Assembly (NCBI RefSeq): GCF_014648355.1
Contig: NZ_BMQY01000001.1
Location: forward strand, 1,483,715-1,547,714
DNA length: 64,000 nucleotides
Source of the DNA: Couchioplanes azureus
Lineage (GTDB): Bacteria; Actinomycetota; Actinomycetes; Mycobacteriales; Micromonosporaceae
Reading direction: 5' to 3'
This document shows positions 8,357 through 16,893 of the stretch, one piece after another (positions within the stretch are counted from its first letter, which is position 1; each line of letters starts with the position of its first letter). The notes under the pieces are model-generated. The model was given only the letters and a program-made list of their open reading frames with translations. It did no database searches and had not been told where the DNA came from. The position numbers and the translations under genes were made by a program.

Positions 8357-8521
8357 ATGTTGATCGCCCTGGTCGTCGCAGTCGTGGTTCTCAGCGCGGC
8401 ATTGTTGATGGTCGTGCGGCGCCGCAGCTCCGCCCCCAGCCAGGTGCGCGGAGGCGCCGGTCCGGACAGCCGCACGGCCGGGTTCGGGCACTACGACGGC
8501 GGGACGAACGGCACCTACTGA
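8357..8521 (+). CDS. Small single-pass membrane protein, unknown
   Basis: 54-residue protein with one N-terminal membrane segment (MLIALVVAVVVLSAALLMVV) and a short basic/Gly-rich tail ending in GHYDGGTNGTY. It starts at ATG 8357; the upstream sequence has only a weak ribosome site (GACGAA). No family is recognised. A degenerate copy of its tail occurs in the next small frame (8540-8647), which suggests a local duplication. Confidence is moderate because of the size. Confidence 0.5.
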   Translation: MLIALVVAVVVLSAALLMVVRRRSSAPSQVRGGAGPDSRTAGFGHYDGGTNGTY

Positions 8522-8539
8522 GGTGCACTGACCAGGCCC

Positions 8540-8647
8540 ATGCTGAGGCTCATGTTGATTGCCTCGCTCGTGCAGCGGCGCAGCGGGCGCGTCCCCGGCC
8601 TGGACAGCCGGATGGTGGGCCTGAAGCACTGCGACGACACCGTCTGA
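8540..8647 (+). CDS. Possible 35-residue peptide resembling the tail of the upstream small protein
   Basis: A short frame from ATG 8540 encodes MLRLMLIASLVQRRSG, then GLDSRMVGLKHCDDTV. It resembles the RRRSS...DSRTAGFGHYDG end of the 54-residue protein at 8357. The matching DNA blocks (gacagccg...cactacgacg versus gacagccg...cactgcgacg) point to a decayed partial duplication rather than an independent gene. No clear Shine-Dalgarno. Confidence 0.25.
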   Translation: MLRLMLIASLVQRRSGRVPGLDSRMVGLKHCDDTV

Positions 8648-8654
8648 GCGCAGC

Positions 8655-8960
8655 TCAGGCGCGGCGGGAGTGGAACTTGCCCACCTCGCCGACGATGGTG
8701 TTGATCAGCAGTGTGTTGAGCAGGACGCCGGCCGCCACGCTCAGCCACAGCATCGCGACGGCGAGCCAGCCCTCGCCGAGCAGGGCGATCGGCGCGAAGA
8801 TCACGGAGACCGGAGCGGTCAGTCCGATGAGGTACACCGCCGCGAAGGACGGTTCGTGGCCGCCGGTGGCGAGGTTGGCGCCGAGCAGGACGACCGCGGC
8901 CGTCGCGACGGCGAACAGATAGCCCCGGGTGACCCAGTTGCCGAAGAAGAATCTGGTCAT
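8655..8960 (-). CDS. SCO4225-like small membrane protein
   Basis: About 101 residues with three hydrophobic segments: YLFAVATAAVVLLGANLA, VYLIGLTAPVSVIFAPIALL, and a third near LWLSVAAGVLLNTLLIN. It resembles the uncharacterised actinobacterial SCO4225 membrane family. The start could be ATG 8960 (MTRFFF) or GTC-preceded ATG 8969 (MVRMTRFFF); an AGGA at about 8970 favours 8960. The product is expected in the cytoplasmic membrane; function unknown. Confidence 0.65.
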   Translation of the reverse strand: MTRFFFGNWVTRGYLFAVATAAVVLLGANLATGGHEPSFAAVYLIGLTAPVSVIFAPIALLGEGWLAVAMLWLSVAAGVLLNTLLINTIVGEVGKFHSRRA

Positions 8961-9008
8961 GCGGACCATCCTGGTGAGCCGCGTACGCCCGTTCCTGAGT
9001 AGCGCTAC

Positions 9009-9575
9009 CTAGCCTCCACCCGGTGAGCTGCTCAGATCGACGCCGGTGAGCAGACCGCGGATGCCGAGCTCGGCGGCGACCGGCGGCGGGCACTCGTCCA
9101 CGATCACGGCCGTGCCGACCACGGTCGCGCCCAGGGTGGACGCGAGGGCGTGCAGTCCCCGCGCCTGGGATCCGGTCACGGCCCAGTCGTCGACCACGAG
9201 GACCCGGTCGCCCGGGCCGATCAGGCGGGTGCGTACGCCGAGGTGCTGGGCGTCGCCGCGGTGGTCGGCCGACACCTGGGCCCAGGTCATGGGCTCGGCG
9301 ATGGGCCGGCGGGCGCCGGCGCGGTACGCCTCGACGAAGCCGACCCCGAGCGCGCGTGCGACGAGCGGGCCGAGCAGGAAGCCGGTCACCTCGGGCGACA
9401 CCACGACGGTCGGCCGGGCGTCCGGGAAGAGGCCCGCCAGGCCCGCGCCGAGGCCGTCGAGGATGCGGGCGTCGCGCCACCAGCCCGAGCGGTCGCTGAC
9501 GAGCAGGCCGCTGCCCGGCTCGGGCTCCGTCCAGCGGAATCCGGCACGCAGAAGATCACGCAGGTCCGATGCCAC
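9009..9575 (-). CDS. Phosphoribosyltransferase family protein (APRT-like)
   Basis: 188-residue type I phosphoribosyltransferase starting at GTG 9575. The PRPP-binding loop is RVLVVDDWAVTGSQ near residues 124-137, preceded by the flexible-loop region (YRAGARRPIAEP). This order resembles adenine phosphoribosyltransferases, but the Thr-Gly dipeptide in the loop is followed by Ser-Gln and the substrate hood is not diagnostic, so the base is unknown. It stands alone, with a membrane protein gene downstream on the same strand. Confidence 0.75.
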   Translation of the reverse strand: MASDLRDLLRAGFRWTEPEPGSGLLVSDRSGWWRDARILDGLGAGLAGLFPDARPTVVVSPEVTGFLLGPLVARALGVGFVEAYRAGARRPIAEPMTWAQVSADHRGDAQHLGVRTRLIGPGDRVLVVDDWAVTGSQARGLHALASTLGATVVGTAVIVDECPPPVAAELGIRGLLTGVDLSSSPGGG

Positions 9576-9676
9576 GCGGACATGGTGTCACCGCGGTGCG
9601 CCGGCCGGACCACCGAGTGGACAGAACCCGGTCAGACTAGGGGTCAACTTGATGCAGCCGCCGGTCTGGATCAGGC

Positions 9677-10804
9677 ATGCTGTTCGGCGTACCCATGCCT
9701 AAGTTGCCGTCGGGCCGTCGCCCGCTCAGTCCCGGATCCCGCGCCGGTCTCGGCGCGGCCCTCGTGCTGCTCGCCGCGGTGTCGGGGTTGGAACTGGCGG
9801 ACGGCAAGGAGGCCAATTTCGTCGGACTCTTCGCGGCGGTGCCGTTCCTCGCGGCCGTCTTCGCGTACTGGCGGGCGGTGCTCGCGGTGGGCGGCCTCGC
9901 CACCGTCGCCGGCCTGATCTTCGCGACCGCGAACGGCTCGTTCGGCTCGGTCGGCATGATCAACGTGCTCGGGCTGGTGCTGGCCACCGGCATCGCCGCC
10001 ACGGTGGCGACCATCCGGCAGCGGCAGGCCGCCCGGATCGCCGAGCTGCTGCGGCTGGCCGCGGTGGCCCAGCAGGCGGTGCTGCGCCCACTGGGTCCGA
10101 AGGTCGGCGCGCTGGCGGTCGCGGGCCGCTACATCTCGGCGTCGGCCGCCGCGGACATCGGTGGAGATCTCTACGAGGCCCTCGACACACCGTACGGGGT
10201 CCGCATCATCATCGGCGACGTCCGGGGCAAGGGCCTCGACGCGGTACGGCTCGCCAGCATCGTCCTGGGTTCGTACCGGCACGTCGCGTACGAGCGGGCC
10301 GACCTGCGTGCCATCGTCACCGACCTGGACCGGGCGGTGGCCCGCAGCGTCGGCGACGAGGACTTCGTGACCGCCGCCCTGGTCGAGGAGCGCGGCGGCA
10401 CGCTGACCATCGTCAACTGTGGACACCCGGCCCCGTTGCTCCTGCGCCGCGGGCAGGTCATCGCCCTCGAGCCGCCGGCGCCCGCACCCCCGCTGGGTTT
10501 CATGCCGGTCGCTCAGCCCCGGGTGGAGCGCCTGGAGCCGGGTGACCGGTTGCTGCTTTTCACCGACGGCCTGGGCGAGGCCCGCCGCGACGGTGAGTTC
10601 TTCCCGACGGCCGACCGGGCCTGGCGGCTGCTGGGGCACGGTACGGTCGGCGACGGCCTGGCCTCGCTGGAGACCGCCCTCGTCGACTGGGTGCACGGGC
10701 AGCTGGACGACGACATCGCCCTGGTGCTGCTCGAGTACGCCGGTTCCGACGGCGGGCCGGCCGTACCGATGCCCAGCTGGGAGGTGGGCGCGGCCGGCAG
10801 CTAG
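9677..10804 (+). CDS. Membrane PP2C/SpoIIE-type protein serine phosphatase
   Basis: 375 residues. Four N-terminal membrane helices (about 24-40, 48-64, 66-84, 92-112) anchor a cytosolic SpoIIE/PP2C domain (about 150-355) with metal-binding signatures: ADIGGDLYEAL, IIGDVRGKGLDA, NCGHPAPLLL, LLLFTDGLGEAR and DDDIALVLL. Such phosphatases dephosphorylate anti-sigma-factor antagonists and often control stress responses in actinomycetes; the partner is not in this window. The start is ATG 9677 or the in-frame ATG 9695. It converges on a small Pro-rich gene. Confidence 0.85.
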   Translation: MLFGVPMPKLPSGRRPLSPGSRAGLGAALVLLAAVSGLELADGKEANFVGLFAAVPFLAAVFAYWRAVLAVGGLATVAGLIFATANGSFGSVGMINVLGLVLATGIAATVATIRQRQAARIAELLRLAAVAQQAVLRPLGPKVGALAVAGRYISASAAADIGGDLYEALDTPYGVRIIIGDVRGKGLDAVRLASIVLGSYRHVAYERADLRAIVTDLDRAVARSVGDEDFVTAALVEERGGTLTIVNCGHPAPLLLRRGQVIALEPPAPAPPLGFMPVAQPRVERLEPGDRLLLFTDGLGEARRDGEFFPTADRAWRLLGHGTVGDGLASLETALVDWVHGQLDDDIALVLLEYAGSDGGPAVPMPSWEVGAAGS

Positions 10805-10818
10805 CCGGCCCGCGACGC

Positions 10819-11121
10819 CTACTTGCCGGAGGTTTCCTCGACGCGTGCCGGCGGCGTGGCGGCCGGCTTCGCGTCGGCGTCGCTCGCGGGGCTCGCCGGG
10901 CTCACCGGGCCGGGAACCACCGGGCTCACCGGGCCGGGAATCGCCGGGCTGACCTGGCCGGGAGCCGCGGGGCCGGGAGTCGCCGGGCGCAGCGGGCCGG
11001 GAATGACCGCGACCGCCGCGCGGGCGGGGACCGGCTCGGGCTGCCGGTGCCGTCCGACGTAGTGGCGGGGCTGGTCGGCCTGGCGCGGCTCGGGAATAAG
11101 GCTCTTGATCGTGGTGAACAT
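10819..11121 (-). CDS. Small proline-rich protein with GPVSP repeats
   Basis: 100 residues beginning MFTTIKSLIPEPRQAD. A good Shine-Dalgarno (GGGGAGG, at about 11126-11132) lies ahead of ATG 11121, which is why this internal start was chosen. The middle contains degenerate repeats of PGPVSP/PGPAAP type, and the tail is Ala/Lys-rich. There is no signal peptide, membrane span or known domain; it is probably disordered. Function unknown. Confidence 0.55.
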   Translation of the reverse strand: MFTTIKSLIPEPRQADQPRHYVGRHRQPEPVPARAAVAVIPGPLRPATPGPAAPGQVSPAIPGPVSPVVPGPVSPASPASDADAKPAATPPARVEETSGK

Positions 11122-11368
11122 TAAGACCTCCCCGGGTCTGTGTACGTCCTGCGCGTACACCGGGAGCAACGACGCGGCGCAGGCGTCGATACGTCCCTGT
11201 GATGCCACGGCCTGCCAAATGCCCGAACGGCTGTCAGCCCTGCCACCCGATCGGAGACGTTTGACCCCCAAGTCGACGGACAGGGAGCCGGTCAGCTCAT
11301 TCCGGGCCCTCGTCACCCGATTGATCGGCAGTGACTTGTCGGAGCTACCGATGGGTAATACAGTGGTG

Positions 11369-11384
11369 GTTACTGACGGGTAAC
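11369..11384 (+). promoter_or_regulatory. Candidate TetR-type operator before the acyl-CoA dehydrogenase
   Basis: The palindrome GTTAC-N6-GTAAC (GTTACTGACGGGTAAC) lies 30-45 bp upstream of the acyl-CoA dehydrogenase start. Its size and position suit a TetR-family repressor of fatty-acid metabolism. The regulator gene is not nearby. Confidence 0.45.
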
Positions 11385-11413
11385 TCGCGTCCGGAGAGCG
11401 GGGCCAAGAACAC

Positions 11414-13270
11414 ATGACTCACTACAAGAGCAATCTGCGCGACCTGGAGTTCAACCTCTTCGAGGTCTTCGGGGCGGATCGTGCCTTCGGTCAGGCGCCG
11501 TTCGACGGCATCGACGCCGACACCGCACGCGACGTGCTGGCGGAGGTGAACCGGCTCGCCCGCGAGGACCTCGCGGCCAGCTACACCGACGCGGACCGCA
11601 ACCCCCCGAAGTTCGACCCGGCGACTCACACCGCGCCGCTGCCCGAGTCGTTCAAGAAGTCGTACGCCGCTTTCATGGCGTCCGAGTTCTGGCGCCTCGA
11701 CCTCCCCGAGCACCTCGGCGGCACCTTCGCCCCGCGGACGCTCTGGTGGGCCATCGCCGAGCAGATTCTCGGCGCCAACGCCCCCATCTGGATGTACTCC
11801 TCCGGTCCCTCCTTCGCGCACGTCGTCGAGGTCGAGGGCACCGAGGAGCAGAAGAAGTGGGCGAAGATCTTCGTCGACAAGCAGTGGGGCTCGACGATGG
11901 TGCTGACCGAGCCCGACGCGGGCTCCGACGTCGGCGCCGGCCGGGCCCGGGCCATCCCGCAGCCCGACGGCTCGTGGCACCTCGAGGGTGTCAAGCGCTT
12001 CATCACCTCGGGTGAGCACGACCTCAGCGACAACATCATCCACTACGTGCTCGCCCGTCCCGTGGGCGTCGAGGGCGTCGGCGGCCCGGGCACCAAGGGG
12101 CTGTCGCTGTTCATCGTGCCGAAGTACCACTTCGACCCGGAGACCGGCGAGCTGGGCGAGCGCAACGGCATCTACGCCACGAACGTCGAGCACAAGATGG
12201 GCCTCAAGGTCTCGAACACGTGCGAGATCACGATGGGCGAGCACGGCACCCCGGCCAAGGGCTGGCTGCTCGGCGAGGTGCACGACGGCATCCGCCAGAT
12301 GTTCATGATCATCGAGTACGCCCGGATGATGGTCGGCACGAAGGCCATCGCCACGCTCTCGACGGGTTACCTGAACGCGCTGGAGTACGCGAAGAACCGC
12401 GTCCAGGGCGCCGACCTGACCGAGAACTCGAACAAGGCCGCCCCGCGCGTCACGATCACCCACCACCCCGACGTACGCCGCTCGCTGATGCTGCAGAAGT
12501 CGTACGCGGAGGGCCTGCGCTCCCTGGTGATCTACACCGCCACCTGGCAGGACAAGGTCGCCATCGCGCAGGCGGCGGGCGACGAGAAGGCCGCCAAGGC
12601 GGCGGCCCGGGTCAACGACTTCCTGCTCCCGCTGGTCAAGGGCGTGGGCTCGGAGCGGGCGTACGAGCTGCTCGGCCACGAGTCGCTGCAGACCTTCGGT
12701 GGCTCCGGCTTCCTGCAGGACTACCCGCTCGAGCAGTACGTCCGCGACGCCAAGATCGACACTCTGTACGAGGGCACCACCGCGATCCAGAGCCTCGACC
12801 TGATCTTCCGCAAGATCGTGAAGGACAACGGCCGGGCGCTCGCCACGGTCGCCTCCGAGATGCAGGAGTTCATCGAGAGCGAGGCCGGCAACGGTCAGCT
12901 CAAGGAGGAGCGGCTGGCGCTGGGCAAGGCGCTCGGCGAGCTCCAGGCGATCCTCGGCGTGCAGATGGGCTGGCTGCAGGCGGTCCAGGGCGGCGAGACC
13001 CGCGAGCTGTACAAGGTCGGCCTGACCTCGCGGCGGGTGCTGCTGGCGCTCGGCGACGTGATCGTCTCCTGGCTGCTGCTGCGCGGCGCCGACGTGGCGC
13101 TGCAGAAGCTCGGCACCGAGCTGAGCGCGTCGGACAAGTCCTTCTACGAGGGCAAGGTCGCCGCGGCCCGGTTCTTCACCCGGGAGATCCTGCCCCGGAT
13201 CGGCGCCGACCGCCGGATCATCGAGAACACGACGCTCGACCTGATGGACCTCCCGGAAGAGGCCTTCTGA
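11414..13270 (+). CDS. Acyl-CoA dehydrogenase (FadE5-like)
   Basis: 618-residue flavoprotein catalysing the first, alpha-beta desaturation step of fatty-acyl-CoA beta-oxidation. It starts [20 protein letters not shown], a signature of the long actinobacterial FadE5 type. FAD/substrate-binding motifs are [14 protein letters not shown] and FITSGEHDL, and the catalytic Glu lies in [15 protein letters not shown]. The last 120 residues form the extra C-terminal helical domain of this subgroup. It is a single gene with a palindromic operator candidate upstream and a strong terminator downstream (13322-13353). Chain-length preference cannot be read from the sequence. Confidence 0.92.
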   Translation: MTHYKSNLRDLEFNLFEVFGADRAFGQAPFDGIDADTARDVLAEVNRLAREDLAASYTDADRNPPKFDPATHTAPLPESFKKSYAAFMASEFWRLDLPEHLGGTFAPRTLWWAIAEQILGANAPIWMYSSGPSFAHVVEVEGTEEQKKWAKIFVDKQWGSTMVLTEPDAGSDVGAGRARAIPQPDGSWHLEGVKRFITSGEHDLSDNIIHYVLARPVGVEGVGGPGTKGLSLFIVPKYHFDPETGELGERNGIYATNVEHKMGLKVSNTCEITMGEHGTPAKGWLLGEVHDGIRQMFMIIEYARMMVGTKAIATLSTGYLNALEYAKNRVQGADLTENSNKAAPRVTITHHPDVRRSLMLQKSYAEGLRSLVIYTATWQDKVAIAQAAGDEKAAKAAARVNDFLLPLVKGVGSERAYELLGHESLQTFGGSGFLQDYPLEQYVRDAKIDTLYEGTTAIQSLDLIFRKIVKDNGRALATVASEMQEFIESEAGNGQLKEERLALGKALGELQAILGVQMGWLQAVQGGETRELYKVGLTSRRVLLALGDVIVSWLLLRGADVALQKLGTELSASDKSFYEGKVAAARFFTREILPRIGADRRIIENTTLDLMDLPEEAF

Positions 13271-13321
13271 GCTTCGCTCTCCCCTGAGGGCGACCGACGC
13301 TTCGCTCTCTCCTGAAGACGG

Positions 13322-13353
13322 AAAACCGGCGGACAAGGATGTCCGCCGGTTTT
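13322..13353 (+). terminator. Rho-independent terminator of the acyl-CoA dehydrogenase
   Basis: AAAACCGGCGGACA (13322-13335) pairs perfectly over 14 bp with TGTCCGCCGGTTTT (13340-13353) around AGGA, and a T-run follows. A/T tracts at both ends let it serve the convergent sixA gene too. Confidence 0.9.
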
Positions 13354-13361
13354 TCGTCTGC

Positions 13362-13874
13362 TCAGCCGCGGGCGGTGTGCGTCGTCACCAGCGGCATCGA
13401 GCCCGGCTCGGTGGCCGACCACGAGCCCTCCGCCCGGTGCACGGCGAGTCCGGAGGTCGACAGGCCCTCGCGCAGCGACGTCGCGCCGTCCGCGAGCAGG
13501 ATGGACACATCGGACACCGTGGGGTTGTGCCCCACCACCAGCACGGTGCCGATCGAGTCCGGAACGGCCCGCAGCAGGTCGATCACCTCGGTGCGCCCGC
13601 CCGCGTAGAGGCCGTCCTCGTAGCGGACCTCCGGCGCCGGCGCTTCCGGGTCGGCCTGGCCCAGGGCCACCGCCACGCAGTGCCACGTCTGCCGGGTACG
13701 CGTCGCCGAGGAGCACAACACGAGCCCGGGGCGCAGGCCCTCCGCGGCCAGCCACGCGCCCGCCGCACCGGCGTCCGCCCGGCCGCGACCGGTCAGTTGG
13801 CGTGCGAAGTCGGTCAGCTCACCGGGCGGTTCCGCCTTGGCGTGGCGCATCAGGACGAGAGTGCGTGCGGTCAT
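13362..13874 (-). CDS. sixA: SixA-type histidine phosphatase
   Basis: 170-residue protein of the histidine phosphatase superfamily, starting at ATG 13874. The catalytic RHA motif is in LVLMRHAKAE (residues about 6-15), and the second histidine is in VLVVGHNPTVSD. The sequence matches short SixA-like phosphatases, which in Escherichia coli dephosphorylate phosphohistidine on HPt domains or the nitrogen phosphotransferase protein; the actinobacterial substrate is unknown. Convergent with the acyl-CoA dehydrogenase and divergent from the DUF6458 gene. Confidence 0.82.
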   Translation of the reverse strand: MTARTLVLMRHAKAEPPGELTDFARQLTGRGRADAGAAGAWLAAEGLRPGLVLCSSATRTRQTWHCVAVALGQADPEAPAPEVRYEDGLYAGGRTEVIDLLRAVPDSIGTVLVVGHNPTVSDVSILLADGATSLREGLSTSGLAVHRAEGSWSATEPGSMPLVTTHTARG

Positions 13875-13975
13875 GGGGAAGAGCATGACTGATTGAGCGC
13901 CGCGCCGTTTGGGTAGACACCCTGATCGACAAATTGCCGCGGCTCGGAGCGGCAGCACGAGCCAGGGAGGTCCAG

Positions 13976-14257
13976 ATGGGCATCGGCGGAAGCCTCTTTC
14001 TCCTGGCGCTGGGGGCGATCCTCGCGTTCGCCGTCAACGCCGAGGTCAGCGGTCTCGACATCAACGTGGTCGGCTATGTGCTGATGCTGGCCGGTCTGAT
14101 CGGTCTGGCCGTCACGATCTGGTACTGGAACAGCCGGCGCCGGCCCACCACCGTGGTCGAACAGCGTCCGGTGGTGCGCGGCGACGGCCAGGTGGTCGAG
14201 GAGTACCACCAGACCACGCGGCACCAGCCCCCGCCGCCGCCGTCGTACGGTGCGTGA
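13976..14257 (+). CDS. DUF6458 family small membrane protein
   Basis: 93 residues; ATG 13976 has Shine-Dalgarno AGGGAGG at 13964-13970. The sequence begins MGIGGSLFLLALGAILAFAVN, continues with DINVVGYVLMLAGLIGLAVT as a second membrane helix, and ends in a charged Pro-rich tail. The MGIG-SLFL start and D-NVVGY motif identify the DUF6458 family of actinobacterial membrane proteins. Function unknown. Confidence 0.85.
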   Translation: MGIGGSLFLLALGAILAFAVNAEVSGLDINVVGYVLMLAGLIGLAVTIWYWNSRRRPTTVVEQRPVVRGDGQVVEEYHQTTRHQPPPPPSYGA

Positions 14258-14279
14258 TCGCCCCTGAGCCTGACCGCGT

Positions 14280-14957
14280 TTACGCGTAGAGGGCGAAGTA
14301 GATGGCGATGTGGTGGCAGATCGCCGCGACCAGCGTGCAGGCGTGGAAGAACTCGTGGTGGCCGAAGACGGCCGGCCACGGGTTCGGCCTGCGTAGTGCG
14401 TAGAACACCGCGCCGGCGCTGTAGATGAGGCCGCCGGTGGCGAGCAGGACCAGATCGGCGATGCCCCCGTTGCGGGCGATGTCCGGCAGGATCGCCACCG
14501 CGCCCCAGCCGAGGGCCAGATAAAGCGGCGCACCCACCCAGCGGGGCAGGTGCGGCCAGATGCTCTTGAGAGCGACGCCTCCGACGGCGCCGGCCCAGAT
14601 CAGGCTCAGCATCACCGTGTCCTTCCCGCCGTTGAGCAGCAGGATGCAGAACGGCGTGTAGGTCCCCGCGATGAAAATGAAGATCATCGAGTGGTCCAGC
14701 CGCCGCATGATCTGGTAGCCGCGCTCGCTCCAGATCCGGCGGTGGTACAGCGCGCTGATGCCGAACAGCCCGCACACGGTCAGGCTGTAGACGAGGCAGC
14801 TCAGGAAGGGCGACAGCCCCGGCCGCGAGGCGGCGATCGAGCACAGCACGACGCCGCAGACGAGTGCGACGTAGAACGCGTACTGGTGCAACCGGCCGCG
14901 CATCCGCGGCTTGCCGAGGTCGGCCGGCTTCATCCGGAACGGAGTCGAAGTCGTCAC
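14280..14957 (-). CDS. Hemolysin III / PAQR family membrane protein
   Basis: About 225 residues with seven predicted membrane helices. GTG 14957 gives VTTSTPFRMKPADLGKPRMRG; ATG 14933 is the alternative start. PAQR signatures are GISALYHRRIW, MRRLDHSMIFIFIAGTYTP, and the C-terminal HHEFFHACTLVAAICHH with the conserved zinc-binding histidines. The name hemolysin is historical; the bacterial role is probably membrane-lipid homeostasis. It is the only gene of its unit, convergent with the DUF6458 gene. Confidence 0.88.
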   Translation of the reverse strand: MTTSTPFRMKPADLGKPRMRGRLHQYAFYVALVCGVVLCSIAASRPGLSPFLSCLVYSLTVCGLFGISALYHRRIWSERGYQIMRRLDHSMIFIFIAGTYTPFCILLLNGGKDTVMLSLIWAGAVGGVALKSIWPHLPRWVGAPLYLALGWGAVAILPDIARNGGIADLVLLATGGLIYSAGAVFYALRRPNPWPAVFGHHEFFHACTLVAAICHHIAIYFALYA

Positions 14958-15047
14958 GCCATCCAGGCTACGGCACCGTAGGTTACTGGCAAGTAGGCGT
15001 CGCATGGCGGGCGGCTTGCGGCCGCCCTACCAGCGCCGGGCCGAGGC

Positions 15048-16823
15048 TCAGGCGTCCAGGCCGCGCAGGATCAGCGGCAGGCGACCGGGGCCGGCCGGGT
15101 CGAGGACGATCGGCACGCCCCAGTCCTGGCGGGTGAGATGGCAGGCGGCGTGCTCGACATCGGCATCGCACGTGGCGGCCTGCGCGACAACCTGCAGGAT
15201 CCCCTTGGGTACGGCCGGGTTCAGCACCAGCCGCCGGGAGAGGTCGGTGCCGGTGCCCTCGCCCTCCAGCAGCAGTTCCGGCGGCGCCGCCGAGACGACC
15301 AGCCGCGTCGACGGCCCGTAGGTGGTGTCGAGCTTCTGACCCGGCGCCGGTGTGAAGACCACGTCCAGCGTGACCTCACCCGGCGCGAGCGGCGACGGCG
15401 GCCGCTCGGTGCGGTGACGCTCACCCTCGACGGTCCTGACCGTGCCCGGCGCCAGGCGGACGAGGCGGTGCGCCCCCGACTCGACCACGAACACGTCCCC
15501 GGCGCGGGTGACGAGGACGTCGCTCGGCTCGGCCAGTCCGGAATCAACTGTGGACATCTCATCGGTCGCCGGGTCGTAGCGGCGTACGGCACCGTTGTAG
15601 GTGTCCGCGACCAGCACCGACCCGTCCGGGAGCGCGCCGACACCCAGCGGGTGCTGCAACAGCGCCTCCTTGCCGACGCCGTCGACGTGACCGAAATCGA
15701 AGAGGCCCTGACCGACCGCGGTGTGCAGCTCGCCGGCCTCGACCCAGCGCAGCGCCGACGTCTCGCTGTCGGCGATCCAGAGCTTCTCCCCGTACGCGGA
15801 CAAGCCGGACGGTTGCGCCATCCACACGTCCGGGATCGGGCCGTCGCGCAGCGACTCGACCGTCGTGCCGGCGTAGACGCCCGTGGTGCCGGTCTCCGGG
15901 TCGAACCACCAGAGCTGGTGGATGCCGGCCATCGCGATGACGACCCGGCCGGAGAACCAGGCGACGTCCCACGGCGAGGAGAGCGAGACCCCGTCGTCGT
16001 CGGCGGACCGCCACTGACGGCCGGTGCCGGCGAGCGTCCGTACCTCGCCGGTCTCCAGGTCCAAGCCGCGGAGCAGATGGTTGACGGTGTCCGCGACGAC
16101 CACGGTCCGGCCGTCGGGCAGCAGGCAGAGCCCCTGGGGTTCGGAGAAGCTCGCCCGGTCGGCCGGGCCGTCGGCGCGGCCGCGTTCGCCGGTGCCGATC
16201 CGGCGCACCAGGGCGTCGCCGTCCGGCGTGAGCTCGGCGAGCGAGTGCCGGGCCGAGTCGGAGACCAGCAGGTTGCCGCTGGGCAGCTCGATGACCTTGC
16301 CGGGGAACCGCAGCAGCGTGTCGTCCGCGGGCGGGGCGACGTACGGACCGTCGCCGCGGCGCAGGGTGCCCTTGGCCTCGTGGGTGGCGATCAGCTCGTC
16401 GAGCAGCCGGCTCAGCCCCTCGGCGTGGCCTTCGCCGGCCATCGAGGCGACGACGTACCCCTCCGGATCGATGACGCTCAGGGTGGGCCAGGCCTTCGCG
16501 GCGTACTGCTGCCACATCACCATGTCGGCGTCGTCGAGGACGGGGTGGTGCACGCCGTACCGCTCCACGGCAGCGGCGAGGGCGGCCGGGTCGCGCTCGT
16601 GCTCGAACTTCGGCGAGTGCACCCCGATGACGACGAGAGCGTCGCCGTACCTGTCCTCCAGGGGCCGCAGCTCGTCGAGCACGTGCAGGCAGTTGATGCA
16701 GCAGAAGGTCCAGAAGTCGAGCACGACGACCCGCCCCCGAAGGTCGGCGAGCGTCAACTCCTTGCCACCGGTGTTCAGCCAGCCTCGGCCCCGAAACTCG
16801 GGCGCCCGCACGCGCGCAGTCAT
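15048..16823 (-). CDS. Thioredoxin-like / NHL-repeat protein (NHLRC2-like)
   Basis: 591 residues from ATG 16823. Residues about 1-150 are a thioredoxin/TlpA-like domain with redox motif CINC in FWTFCCINCLHVLDEL. The rest is an NHL beta-propeller (several LPDG/LVADT-NH repeat units such as LPDGRTVVVADTVNHLLRG and LPDGSVLVADTYNGAVRR). The order matches NHLRC2-type proteins found in bacteria and animals. There is no signal peptide, so it is probably cytosolic. The reaction is unknown; a thiol-redox role is inferred from CxxC. The gene stands alone between hemolysin III and the giant disordered protein. Confidence 0.85.
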   Translation of the reverse strand: MTARVRAPEFRGRGWLNTGGKELTLADLRGRVVVLDFWTFCCINCLHVLDELRPLEDRYGDALVVIGVHSPKFEHERDPAALAAAVERYGVHHPVLDDADMVMWQQYAAKAWPTLSVIDPEGYVVASMAGEGHAEGLSRLLDELIATHEAKGTLRRGDGPYVAPPADDTLLRFPGKVIELPSGNLLVSDSARHSLAELTPDGDALVRRIGTGERGRADGPADRASFSEPQGLCLLPDGRTVVVADTVNHLLRGLDLETGEVRTLAGTGRQWRSADDDGVSLSSPWDVAWFSGRVVIAMAGIHQLWWFDPETGTTGVYAGTTVESLRDGPIPDVWMAQPSGLSAYGEKLWIADSETSALRWVEAGELHTAVGQGLFDFGHVDGVGKEALLQHPLGVGALPDGSVLVADTYNGAVRRYDPATDEMSTVDSGLAEPSDVLVTRAGDVFVVESGAHRLVRLAPGTVRTVEGERHRTERPPSPLAPGEVTLDVVFTPAPGQKLDTTYGPSTRLVVSAAPPELLLEGEGTGTDLSRRLVLNPAVPKGILQVVAQAATCDADVEHAACHLTRQDWGVPIVLDPAGPGRLPLILRGLDA

Positions 16824-16893
16824 GATCCCATCGTGCCTGACGGCGGCCGCCCGGCCGGCCCCGAACACAGTGGGGCTCGGCACACGGCCGCGG

